Shown here: piece by piece, positions 39,651-50,094 of the stretch
Position numbering within the stretch: position 1 is the first letter of the stretch
How the letters are laid out: the number at the start of each line of letters is the position of its first letter
DNA from: Symbiodinium natans
Taxonomy: Eukaryota > Sar > Dinophyceae > Suessiales > Symbiodiniaceae
Direction: 5' to 3'
Assembly: GCA_905221605.1 (NCBI GenBank)
Contig: CAJNDS010002601.1
Span: 694,044 to 758,043, forward strand
DNA length: 64,000 nucleotides
Program-made: the position numbers and the translations under genes
The notes under the pieces: generated by a model
What the model saw: the letters and a program-made list of their open reading frames with translations, nothing else
What the model was told of the DNA's origin: nothing
Databases searched by the model: none

Positions 39651-42600
39651 CTTGGTAGCCCAGTAACCAGGACATACTCATTTAGGGTTTAGGGCTTAGG
39701 GCTTAGGGTGTAGGGTTTAGAGTCCAGGGTTTAGGGTTAGAGGTACCCTTTTTGGAAGGTTGGCTGCTTTCTAAGAAGAACTTCATAACCCAAAGAAAGC
39801 AGGGGGCAAAAGAAAAGGGCACCACTGGGGAATCCCAAGGTTCTTGGGGTTCATGGATCCTTTCATCTCTCCCAGCATAAGTCGGAAATTCGGACTGGCG
39901 AAGCCCTCGCAGAAGCCGACGATGAGGGGAGTTGCAACCTTGGTGGCCCAGAAACCATCTCACAATACGGGCACCCTTCCTTTTATTTTTATTTATTTAT
40001 TTATTTATTATATTTTTTTGGGGGGTGGTTACGTTAATTATACGGGAAGTTGGTTGCTTTCATTGTAAGGGAACCTTGAACCAAAAAAATGTGTAAAGCG
40101 TACCACTGGGCTTCCAAGCAACTGCAACTGCCACACCGGCCCCAGCTACTGCGAACTTAGCAGCTACCGCGCCGATGCAAACGCCGCTAATGCTCTTGAT
40201 GCCTTCAATTACCACCTAGGATTGCCCTTCAAAACACTCTGAAAAATATTCCTGAATATGATCCTCTTAAACCCACTAACTAGGAGAAAGTATAAGATGG
40301 GCCTACCGAGCCACTTGCCTCATGGCAGCTCCAGCAGTCTCATGCACGACTGCCTTTGTGCCAAGAAAAGGCATGGGAAGAGCTGCGACTGGACCAGCCG
40401 ATGTGATGGTGATACTTTCAGCCCGATTGAGAACCAGTGTCATGTCATCACCAGTCATCCATCGTAAGCCCCTCGCGGCATCATCTGCCGCGTCCTGTAA
40501 CGCCATTGGCCGCCCTGTCTACATATATATGGTCGGGTGAGTCGGCGCGAAGCCACATGAGGAGCTTGCGCCAGAACACCTGCAACGAGCCTTCCGTTAC
40601 GTGCGTGGGCCTTCCAAGCCAACTCATCAAACCTATAAAGGGACTGCTGCTAAACCCTAACCCCTAACCCCTATAACCCCTAACCCCTAAACCCTAACCG
40701 CTAAACCCTAAACCCTAAACCCTAAACCCTTCAGGATTATAGGGTAAAGGGCCCATCCTTGCCGGGATGAAGAACAATGATGAATGTAGCCGTGCGGCAG
40801 TCCGAGTCTCACAAGCTCAACAGAGATTACTGAATAGGGTTCAGGGTTTATAGTTTATAGGGTTTAGGGTTTAGGGTTTAGGGTTTAGGGTTTAGGGTTT
40901 AGGGTTTAGGGTTTAGGGTTTAGGGTTTAGGGTTTAGGGTTTAGGGGTTGGGGTTTGGGCTTTAGGGTTTACACCACAGCTCCAAATCAACCCTATCAGC
41001 CTCCAAACCGCCGCAAACAAAAACCCGGGGTTGGGGTTTAGGGTTTGGGGTTTAGGGAACCCTATCAAGGCTCCAAACAGCCCCGAAACAAAAACCTGGA
41101 GGTTTAGACAAGGGTTTAGGGTTTAGGGCAAGGGCTGTCAGCCCTATCTACTACAGGACGCACTCCGTCCTTGTTGACTCATTGGTCATAACGGCCGGTG
41201 GCCTCTTTATCTGCTACCCTTATACCCTAACAATAGCCCCTAGATACCCTAATGAGAACTCAGAAGTAAATATATGCCCCGTAAAGCAGAGTCCCTACGT
41301 AAAGAGACCACCAACCCATATGACTCATTGGCGTCAAGGCCGCCGCAGAGCTTGGTGACCGGCGGGCCCCAGCCGAACCACGCTGCATTCTAGGGTTTAG
41401 GAGGCAAGTTCATGGTTTAGGGTTTAGGGTTTAGGGAGTAGGATCAGATATATAAAAATAAATAAATAGATATAAATAAATAAATAAACATATATATATA
41501 TATATATACACCTGACAAGCAAGGCCCCACTTCAATTCGATTTAGGGTTTAAGGTCTAATAGGGCTTAGGAGAAAGGCTCCAATCGGCCTAGGGTTTAAG
41601 GTCCATAGGGCTTGGGATTTAGGGTCTAGGGTTTGGGGTTTCATTAAGGTTCACAGGCCTCGTATTCAAAGGATCGGAGTACCCCGTTGGTTTAGACCCC
41701 ATAGGTTTAGGGTTCAGGGTTGCTGCAGATGCGACTGCGGGGGGTCTAGAGAAGAGCACCTGCACCCTTTGCAAGTACACCCCTAAACCCTAAACCCTAA
41801 ACCCTAAACCCTAAACCCTAAACCCTAAACCCTAAACCCCACACCCTAAAATCAGCCAAGAAACGCCTTTGGAGCCGGGCCCTTAAAGGAAAGACTCCCC
41901 GCGCGCATTGGGCCAGAGCCCATTCTTAGGCTGCCCGCGCGGGGTGCCTCGTGAAGGTACAGGATTCGCAGCTCTGAAACACATCGCTGTGGGTTTAAGG
42001 TTTAGGGTTTCGGGTTTCGGGTTTAGGGTTTAGGGTTTCGTCCCCCTGATAGGGACTAGTCCTCAATAGGGATTAGAATAGGGGGTTACTACAATCCCTA
42101 GTAAGGACTGTGAGTACATGTGGGGGAACATCCCAAAGTTGTGGGTTTGGTCGTATGGGTTTTGAGCTCTGGGTCTCATGGGGTTGAGTGTTGAGGTCCG
42201 ATTCGGTCTAGGATTTAATTTGGCTTGCGGCTCTATATCCCCTGAAGCTAAGTCTCAAACAGGCGCTGAACTGGCTTCTCCCCGAAACCGTCCGCGTTCA
42301 AGGGTAGCTAAACACCTGAAAACCCTATCCACCCCCCCCAAAACCTCTACAAGCCCTAGCCGCCTAGCCTCCTAAGCTCTCAACCAGTCTCGACCCTAAT
42401 CACCACCCTCTTCCAGCACCCTGAAAATGCGTGTAGACACTAAACCCTAGACTGCCAAACCCTATAAACCCTAAACTCTGATCCCCTTGCAAACGCCGCT
42501 ACATGCCACCAAGCGGGCCCTAAGCCACCCCAAGCCCCCAAAAAACCCCCAAGAACCCCACACAAACCCTACACCCTGAACCAAGCCCTAAACCCTCAAC

Positions 42601-45600
42601 CCTCAACCCTCAACCCTAAACCCTAAACCCTAAACCCTAAACCCTAAACCACCCTCAGGGCCTCTTCCAGGCGCCCAGGTAGCGAACTGCGGCCTCGATG
42701 GAGGACGCTTCTGGCAGCTGAGGCCTTCCACGCAGACACTCCGAGGTTGGTTTGGGGTTTAGGGTTTAGGGTTTAGGGTTTAGGGTTTAGGGTTTAGGGT
42801 TTAGGGTTTAGGGTTTAGGGTTTAGGGTTTAGGGTTTAGGGTTTAGGGTTTAGGGTTTAGGGTTATTAGGGTTTAGGGTTTAATTGGGTTCTAAATTTGT
42901 GAGGCTTTATGACCCTAAATCCCTGAAACTCCAAAAACTCAAAAGCCCTAAACCCTAAAACCCTAAAACCCTAAAACCCTAAGCCCTAAGCCCTAAGCCC
43001 TAAGCCCTAAGCCCTAAGCCCTAAGCCCTAAGCCCTAAGCCCTAAGCCCTAAGCCCTAAGCCCTAAGCCCAAAACCAAACCAAACTCGCACTTTGCTTGG
43101 GAGCCTGCGGCGAGCCGTCGCCACCGTCGCCCCCTTCGGGGGGCGCAGAAGGCTCTGAACCTTCAGCTGGGGGAGCTCCGTGATTTTAGGGTTTAAGGTT
43201 TAGGGTTTTAGGGTTTAGGGTTTTCGGGTTTTAGGGTTTAGGGTTTAGGGCTTAGGCTTTTAGGGTTTTAGGGTTTAGGGTTTCGGGTTTAGGGTTTAGG
43301 GTCCAGGGTTCAGGGTCTATGGTCTGCAGGCTTAAGGGTGTAGGGTCATTGGCTCCATGACTTTTAGGGCTTAGGGTCTATAGGCCTGAGCCCGAAACCC
43401 TAAACCCTAAACCCTAAACCCTAAACCCTAAACCCTAAACCCTAAACCCTAAACCCTAGTGAGTTTGGGGTTTAAGATCCAGGGCTCAGGGCTTTAGGTG
43501 TAGGGGGCTCAGAGCATAAGGGCCGGCCCAGGTGAAACTTCGAGAGGATTCTCCTAGCTTCAGATTTCGGGTTTAGGGCCAAAGTTTAGGGTTTAGGGTT
43601 TAGGGTATTAGGGTTTAGGGTATTAGGGTATTAGGGTATTAGGGTTTGGGCTACCACAGGAACCTGAAAATTGGGATCGTGCTCCTAGAATCCCTTGTTG
43701 CGGGCTTTAGGACCATGCATGGGGGCCCTAAACCCTAGATGCAACCAAACCCTGGAGAGATGCTCACAATGGCTGTCTGCAAAGTAGCCATTTGGCAGGA
43801 TGCCTTTGTAATTTAATCAGGACTATGGACTGCCCTTTCTCCACAAAACTCATGTCCCAATGGTCCATCCCTTGACAAGGACCAGTAGAACAACCTCCAA
43901 AGCCATTTGCAGGTTCATTTTGCCCCCAAGCCAGGTAAAAACCCTAAACCCTGCACCCCAAACCCTAATTAGCCCGAAACCCCAAACTCTGATCACCAAA
44001 CCCTTCTGTGGTTCACCGAGCCCGCAATGCTCCACTGCTAACCTGCTGACCGCACCCATACATCCTAACCTCTAACCCCTAAACCGTCTAAAAAGCCATC
44101 AGTCCGAAACACCTCTAAACCATCTCGGAACCCCTCAGCCCGCAACCCCTAAACCCTAAACCCCTACAAAAATCTGCATCCGGGCAGCTGGTGGCAGAGT
44201 CGCTGTCGTCGGAGCTGTCCTCAGTCTCCTGAAAGGCAGGGGCTTTGGGGTTTAGGGTTTAGGGGATTCGGGCTAAGGATTTACATACTGTATAAGGTCT
44301 GGCACCCCCTTTAAAGCCGTGAACCATCACAAAACCCGGAACGAAGCCTGCTTTTTTTTTCTCCTAATTAATGGGCTTTTGAATTCGGAGGTGTTTTTTT
44401 CTTTTTGTTGGGTGGGTTTACGTTATGGGTTTCGGGTAGAAGGCTTCGGAGGCGTAAGGAAGCATTCCTGAGACTCTAGTTACCTACAGTTTTGCAGGAG
44501 CTTCACCTGAATTGGTAGGCATAACCCATAAGACTGTAAGCAAAGAGAGCCTGAATTAGCAGGCAAGCGCCGTGCGTGACCTACTACGGTCCAACTTGAC
44601 CACCTCGGCCACACGAGGGGTGGGTGCACGGGCCTAAACCCTAAACCCTAAACCCTAAACCCTAAACCCTAAACCCTAAACCCTAAACCCTAAACCACGA
44701 GGGATGGGTGCAGCTGCAAACTTGGGCGCCATGTTGCAGCAATTGGCAAGCGATGGGGGCACCGGAGCAAGTGGGGAGCTGTGGCCCGCGCTGAAGGTAG
44801 TGGGTTTAGGTTTTAGGGTTTCGGGGTTTGGGGTTTAGGGTTTGGGCGGGGTTCGCAGTAGGGACCAGGTGCTGCAGACTTAGGGGTTTTCGGGCTTTTA
44901 TGGATGATGGTTCAACCCTGAGCCCTATTCCCTAAGCCCGAAACCCCAACACCCTAAACCCTAAACCCCAAGCCCTAAACCCTAATTAAACCCTAAACCC
45001 TGAACCCTAAACCCCAAACCCAAATTTGTGTTCGTTTTGGGCCTGTGGGGCATCTGCCTGGCCCAGATTTGGGGCAGCAGCTGCGGTGGCAGCCCTGCAT
45101 GGACACATGGTTGGCTCATGGGATGCGTTTAGGGTTTAGGTTTAGGGTTTAGGGTTTAGGGTTTAGGGTTCAGGGTTCAGGGTTCAGGGTTCAGGGTTCA
45201 GGGTTCAGGGTTTAGTTTAGGGTCTTAGACGGGTGTGACCGAGATTCTTTTTCCCCGAGAGGTTTATTGGGATTTCAGGGCTTCGGAGCCGGATTAAAAA
45301 TCCCTTCCCCCGATAGGTGTATTGCGATTTAAGATGGCCCCCAAAAAACCCCTTTTTCTCGAAGGACTGCTTGGCTTTTGGGGTGTTGAGGTTTAGGTCT
45401 TAAGTTCAAGGGGCGGTTTTAGGGGGGTTAGGGGGAGAGGGGAGGGAGGATGAGAGGAAAAAACAATTCTCATTATAACGTTTTATCTTGAACTCGTTGA
45501 GTGTTGAGTGGGTGTGGATTTCTTGATGTTTTGGTTTAGGGTTTTGGGTTGTTACAGGTTTTAGGGTTTAGGGGCTTAGGGTTAAAGATGTAAGGTTTAG

Positions 45601-48451
45601 GGTGTCAGGGGGGGGGGGTGCGCAGCTGAGGAAAATGACAACATGAACACGATCGAGAGCCTGGTGCCCCAGAGGGTTTAGGGTTAAGGGCAGATGCTTC
45701 TGGTAAGGTGTTTGTCTTGGCTTAGGGTTTCGGGCTTAGGGTTTGGGGTCTGGGGTTTATAGAAATTGTATAGGGTTTGGGTCCCATTAACGCTTTGAAC
45801 GAAAGTTTTGACCGGGTGTCTTTTAAGGAAATTACATGTCGTTTCTATGTTTGGGGTGTTGGAGCCTGCATAGAGTTCGGGCCCCAGTAATGTTTTGACA
45901 GGGTTTTCATCGGGTTTAGACCGGGGTTTAGGCTTTGGAAGAATAATTGCCGCAGGACCCACGTTTAGGGCTCAGGATTTTGGGACCTATGCCAACGCTA
46001 AACCCTAAACCCTAACTCTAAACCCTCAATCCTAAACCCAAAACCCTGGGAGTATTAGGGTACAAGGTTGCATTCAGACGGAAGCCTAGTCCTAAAATCG
46101 AAGTCGCTGGAGCCCCAAAATCCTGAAAACCCTGAAGCCCCAGGCCCCCAGGCGGTTTGCGCTCAGGGTTCGGGAGTTTTAGACTAAACACTAAACCCTA
46201 AACCCTAAACCCTAAACCCTAAACCCTAAACCCTAAACCCTAAAGCCTAAAGCCTAAAGCCTAAAGCCTAAAGCCTGAGCCCCAACAGGGCCATTCCCAA
46301 ACATCTGAACCCCCCGACCCTCAACCCGAAGTCCAGGTAAGACTACCTAGCCCTAAACCCTAAACCCTAAACCCTAAACCCTAAACCTAAACCCTAAACC
46401 CTAAATGCCCCCGATCAGGGCTCCCCAAACATGCCCTCTCAATCTGTAGAGGAGCTCAGCAGCGGTCGCTGCTTCGGCCGGCCTCGCCAGGGCTGTCGCC
46501 TGAGCACGCGCGAGAGGGTTTAGGGTTTAGGGTTTAGGGTCTAGGGTTTAGGGTTTAGGGTTTAGGGCTTAGGGTTTAGGGTTTAGGGTTCAGGATTCAG
46601 GGTTCGGGGTTTCTGGTTTAGGGTTTGGCGACTGCGGCGAACTCTTCAAGAATGTTGTTGGGGTCTCCAAGGATGCATTCGCGGGCGTTGGGCGGGGATG
46701 GCGGGTTGGACTTGCCAGGGTCTTGGAGTTCAACTCGGCATCTCCCACGCAAAGCCTTAGGTATAAAGTACCAAAACCTGGGTGTCAAAATCCGATCCCC
46801 TACAAGACTAAGCTCTCCAACCTTGTAGAAATCTAGTGAAAGAAACAACCCAAGCGTAAAGTAAAGCTCCCCACGCCCTCCACTCTAAACACTTGCTATC
46901 CCAAAGCCCTCTACATCCCTTTACCTGAAGCCCTATATCCCCCCTTGCTGCCACGACACCGCCACAGGCAACGACACAGCCCCTTGAGCACCTACTGGCG
47001 GTGTCGTTGTGCAGGCGTAGACTGCTATCAGGGGTTAGTTCGGGTGGTTTGGGCACTACCGGTCGTTCTATGTGGATTACTTACAGGACTTCATGTTCGG
47101 GGGCTTATATTGAGAGTTTTGAATCTCCGCTGAAAGCATAGATGCGCCAACCCCTAGCGAGACACCACCCCATACTGCCCCTGACACCCTGAAGGTCTCA
47201 AGCCCTGAAGCCCTGATTGAACCCAAGGGCCCAAAGCACCAGAAAACTTGGCTGCACTTAGCAGGGTAGCGATAAATTTAACTTGTAGCTGAATATTAAG
47301 AAACAAACCCTAAACCCGAAAGCCTCAACCCTAAACCCTAAACCCAAAAAGGCTAAGGATCTAAAGTTACAGTAAAGCACCACAGAGAAAACCCGACGAA
47401 GAAGCGCTGAATAGCAGCTTCAAGTCGGGGATTTCAGCTTAGGCTTAAGGGTTTAGGGTTTAGGGTTTAGGGTTCAGGGATTGGAGTTCAGATTACCGGG
47501 GGCCTGGCGCTGAGGGGTTCAGAGTTTCAAGGTCGCGGGTGCGGGATCTAGGGGTTTACAGGCCTGGGGTTCAGGGTCCAGCCCTACACCCTAAACCCTT
47601 AACCCTATACCCTAAACCCCAATTAAACCCTAAACCCTAAACCCTAACCCCTAAACCGTAAACCCTAAACCCTAAATCCTAAACCCTAAACCCTAAACCC
47701 TAAACCCTAAACCCTAAACCCTACACCGCCCTAAAAACCTTAAGACTGCCGAGCAGCTATCCGAAACCGCACCAGAGCTGTGCTTCTTCCAGTCGGCCGC
47801 AGGGGCCGCCGGCGGATTTTCCCCGGGTGGCGCCTGGTTTTTGTGTGCGGTTCGAAACCCCAAACCCGAAGCGCGAAACCCTAAACCCTCGCCCTAAACC
47901 CTAAACCCTAAACCCTAAACCCTAAACTCTTAACCCTAAAACTTCTAAGCTTATAAACCCTAAACCCTAAACCCGCAGCCCCAAACACTCAGTTTCGGCT
48001 CGAGGTTCGTAGGGTGCAAACCTTGTAATGTAGGGGTCGAAAAATTCCTTTAATCGTGTTCCCTCATGGTCTCCATACGTTTGTACTACAAAAACCCCCG
48101 AAACCCTGTTCTACCCTAAAGCCTAAACCCTAAACCCCAAACCCTACATTCAAACCCTCATACCCAAACCCTAAAACCCGAAACCCTGAACCCACAACCC
48201 CAAACTCTCCTAAGCTCCCTGTAGCCTACTAATCCTAACCCGTAAACCCTACATTCCTAAACCCCCATTCAATCCCCTATAACCTCCAAACCGTATATCC
48301 CTTTACCGAAACCCTAAATCATATCTCTCCAAGAACCTCGAAACCCTATATCCCTACTGGTCCTAGCCTTAAACCCTAAACCCTAAACTCCGCAGGATCG
48401 CTGTCATGGGCCGAGATGCGGTGTTTCGCAGCTTTGGCGGGTCCGCGGTGG
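39402..48451 (-). CDS. Unrecognised multi-exon gene, 20 in-phase exons (about 520 residues, partial)
   Basis: Exons, high to low: 48451-48402, 47833-47747, 46755-46633, 46499-46445, 45094-45043, 44792-44720, 44603-44571, 44228-44178, 43943-43804, 43553-43528, 43175-43105, 42738-42662, 42315-42276, 41971-41935, 41382-41316, 40807-40758, 40590-40495, 40202-40120, 39938-39835, 39650-39402. Every junction keeps phase, every acceptor is AG, and donors are GT, GC or GA. Visible features: low-complexity Pro/Ala and acidic Ser/Asp linkers (48.4-44.1 kb), a Gly/Ala-rich hydrophobic helix (40202-40120), then a well-folded-looking segment (39938-39402). I recognise no family and no start codon. Exon 39650-39402 could instead read on to a TGA at 39374-39376. 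It may be the N-terminal part of the gene that ends in the phosphatase. Confidence 0.7.
39651..39839. mobile_element. Introner-like element, copy 2, containing a telomeric block
   Basis: CTTGGTAGCCCAGTAACCAG … CACCACTGGGGAATCCCAAG. About 60 bp of TTTAGGG-type sequence (39680-39740) replaces the short ATTGTAATAA stretch of copy 1. It nearly equals the intron 39834-39651. Confidence 0.8.
39835..39938 (-). CDS. Exon sandwiched between two introner-like elements
   Basis: Thirty-four codons, including PLIVGFCEGFASPNFRLMLG. Begins directly after one element (CCAAG|G) and ends within five bases of the next (GG|GA donor). Phase 0 to 2. Confidence 0.85.
39939..40118. mobile_element. Introner-like element, copy 3, forming an intron
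   Basis: CTTGGTGGCCCAGAAACCA … GTACCACTGGGCTTCCAAG. Together with one preceding base it is exactly the intron between exons 40202-40120 and 39938-39835 (GC…AG). Internal A/T-rich TTTATTTATTTATT tract. Confidence 0.85.
40120..40202 (-). CDS. Exon of unknown gene, hydrophobic Gly/Ala helix
   Basis: Encodes SGVCIGAVAAKFAVAGAGVA, a likely membrane or signal-anchor helix. Phase 1 to 0. Its GC donor is the first two bases of the introner-like element 40119-39939. Confidence 0.8.
41448..41508. repeat. A/T microsatellite
   Basis: AAATAAATA steps followed by (TA)n. Confidence 0.8.
42037..42135. mobile_element. MITE-like element, GATGTTCCCCC family, copy 4 (degenerate left end)
   Basis: TCGTCCCCCTGATAGGGACT … GTGGGGGAACATCCCA; the left terminus has diverged or merged with telomeric repeats. 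Confidence 0.5.
42970..43068. repeat. 7-bp tandem array CCCTAAG
   Basis: About 13 perfect copies of a single-base telomere variant. Confidence 0.85.
43804..43943 (-). CDS. Exon of unknown gene (WGQNEPANGFGGCSTGP…)
   Basis: Forty-six codons, phase 0 to 2, containing HWDMSFVEKGQSIVLIKLQ. The acceptor AG is part of a telomeric TTTAGGG unit. No family recognised. Confidence 0.75.
46633..46755 (-). CDS. Exon of unknown gene (…ARECILGDPNNILEEFAA)
   Basis: Forty-one codons, phase 0 to 0; AAG|G acceptor, GT donor. Without splicing the frame runs into a telomeric CCCTAA stop. Confidence 0.75.
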
Positions 48452-48559
48452 CTAGGTGGCCAACAAGAGCAGGCGGAGCCTTTTTTGGGGAGGTGCTGGG
48501 GTTTAAGGTTTAGGGTTTAGGGTTCAGGGTGTGGGGTTCAGGGTTGAGTGTTGGAGCTT

Positions 48560-48644
48560 TTTTTTTTTGGGGAGGGGGGGTGGGGAGGGGGGGGGGGGGA
48601 GGGGGGGGGGGGGAGGTGGAGGCGGGAGGGCTGGGGGAGGGGGG

Positions 48645-48675
<31 letters not shown>

Positions 48676-48676
48676 T

Positions 48677-48747
<71 letters not shown>
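48560..48747. repeat. G-rich homopolymer tract
   Basis: Nearly pure G, with occasional A or T, ending in a long G run. All ORFs through it are poly-Gly or poly-Pro artefacts. True length is uncertain in any assembly. Confidence 0.9.
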
Positions 48748-48748
<1 letters not shown>

Positions 48749-48756
48749 GGGGAGAT

Positions 48757-49855
48757 TAACCCGCTGTACAACCACAATCCCCGCTTTACAACCAGAATCC
48801 CCACTTTACAACCACAGGCACTGTTTCCGGTGTGAGAATCCCCACTTTACAACTGCCGATCCTGAGAACGCCCACTTTGCAACCCGTCTACCTATGATTA
48901 AGACCTATTGGGATTTCATGAGTTTTTACAAATAGTTTGGTTCCTCGAGACTCCCTCAAGTGTCTAACATATGGGGCCTTCACCCGACGCAGGTTGTCGT
49001 GGCTTGGTTTAGGTAGGTCTGTGTTTAAAAAGGAACGCACCCCATTGTGTTTATTGTTATCTTTGTGTCTCGTCTTTCCCCGAATGTTAAAAAGCGTTTC
49101 TTCTTTCACAATTTTGTTTTTGGGCTGATTTAGGAATTGCTTATGTTTTAATGCGCTTCGCACTCCTAGCCTTGCCTGTGGTGGGTTGGTGGGTTGGGGT
49201 TCAAAAAATCATTTTTTCTGTATGCTTTCCCCGATACAAACACACAAGAACGGAAAGTCATTATTTGAAAGTACTTGTATGGCCCAAAACCATAAGTGCA
49301 ACATCAAATTAAAATGACTCAAACAACGTCCACGCTGGTGAGAAAAAGCGTCCGTCCGCCAAGCGAGGTGCTGTGGAGTGCGAGGGTAGGAATTTGGTTG
49401 CATTTTCATGTCTTTTGCACTCCCAGATTTGCTTGTTGTGGGTTGGTGGTTTGGGTTTCTAAAAAGCTTTTTTGTGTGCTTTCCCTAAAACAAACACACA
49501 AGAACGGAAACTTTTTCTTGAAAGTACTTGTATGGCCTAAAACCATAAATACAACATCAAATGTAATAAAATTTGGGGTTCATGTATTGGCTTTCATGTG
49601 TATATACACACACACATATCTGTCGTGGATTCGGGTTAAGAACGCCCACATTGCAACCGGCATCACTTTCCAACCTGCATGGCTGCCGTAAGGGATGATG
49701 CTGGAGATTCTAAGCGTTGACGTTATCAGTTAATTGGGTTGTTAAGAAGCTTTCGCAACCGGTTGCAAAGTAGGGATTCTGGAAAGGCTTCTGGGTTGTA
49801 AAGTAGGGATTCTGGTTGTAAAGTGGGGGTTCTGGTTGTAAAGCGGGGTACACGC
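48757..49855. repeat. Segment bounded by CCCACTTTACAACC-type short repeats in inverted orientation
   Basis: The left side has four or five copies of CCCCGCTTTACAACC-like units (48757-48885). The right side has their reverse complements, GGTTGTAAAGTGGGG (49752-49850). Inside, 49160-49310 is repeated at 49413-49562. No convincing gene. Confidence 0.7.
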
Positions 49856-49856
49856 G

Positions 49857-49883
49857 GGGGGAGGGGGGGGGGGGGGGGGGGAG

Positions 49884-49970
<87 letters not shown>
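49857..49970. repeat. Second G homopolymer tract
   Basis: About 110 bp almost entirely G, in the same orientation as 48560-48747 although the neighbouring short repeats are inverted. Confidence 0.9.
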
Positions 49971-49971
<1 letters not shown>

Positions 49972-50094
49972 GGGTGGCTTAAATAGGGTCTATTTGGAAG
50001 CTGGGACTCGGGTTTTCTTATAGCCATACACGTTTCCACGAGGGTACGCTGCTGTCACGTCAGTCGTACTATGGAGGCCTCAGGAACAAGAACC

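Larger units (their letters stand above)
1..48500. repeat. Dispersed telomere-type TTTAGGG/CCCTAAA blocks forming intron and intergenic filler
   Basis: Blocks of the 7-bp motif from a few to about 35 copies occur in both orientations, with many one-base variants (TTCAGGG, TTTCGGG, TTGAGGG). They are separated by islands of about 60-300 bp. Longer arrays lie near 1896-1975, 18176-18283, 21648-21748, 23452-23532, 25643-25795, 27690-27790, 29876-29990, 33775-33890, 34012-34272, 35874-36045, 37362-37470, 38664-38776, 40858-40945 and 42755-42865. Plants and dinoflagellates use TTTAGGG telomeres. Orientation switches and the coding islands show this is interstitial, not a chromosome end. Islands not listed as exons, MITEs or repeats contain nothing I can support. 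Confidence 0.95.

Noticed and set aside
40303-40506. 67-codon minus ORF (DAADDAARGLRWMTGDDM…)
   Set aside because: It looks protein-like, but exon 40590-40495 joins directly in phase to 40202-40120, placing this ORF in the intron. It might be an alternative exon.
44570-44640. tRNA-like D-arm sequence GGCCGAGGTGGTCAAG
   Set aside because: No matching acceptor stem, anticodon arm or TTCGAATC loop. It is part of a coding exon on the minus strand.
44708-44797. Plus-strand reading GAAANLGAMLQQLASDGG with a GTAGTGG donor
   Set aside because: Attractive alone, but the minus-strand exon 44792-44720 fits the 20-exon phase chain.
45608-45660. Plus-strand reading AEENDNMNTIESLVPQ
   Set aside because: Isolated, with no neighbouring plus-strand exon to join. 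The opposite strand is also open. Not supported enough to list.
1-48500. Dinoflagellate spliced-leader relic (22-nt SL)
   Set aside because: Scanned by eye for the leader and its complement; none seen, so no trans-splicing start or retroposed cDNA can be claimed.
48524-48935. Poly-Gly and poly-Pro ORFs
   Set aside because: Products of G homopolymer tracts, as also at 20258-20743, 21176-21547 and 49710-50039.
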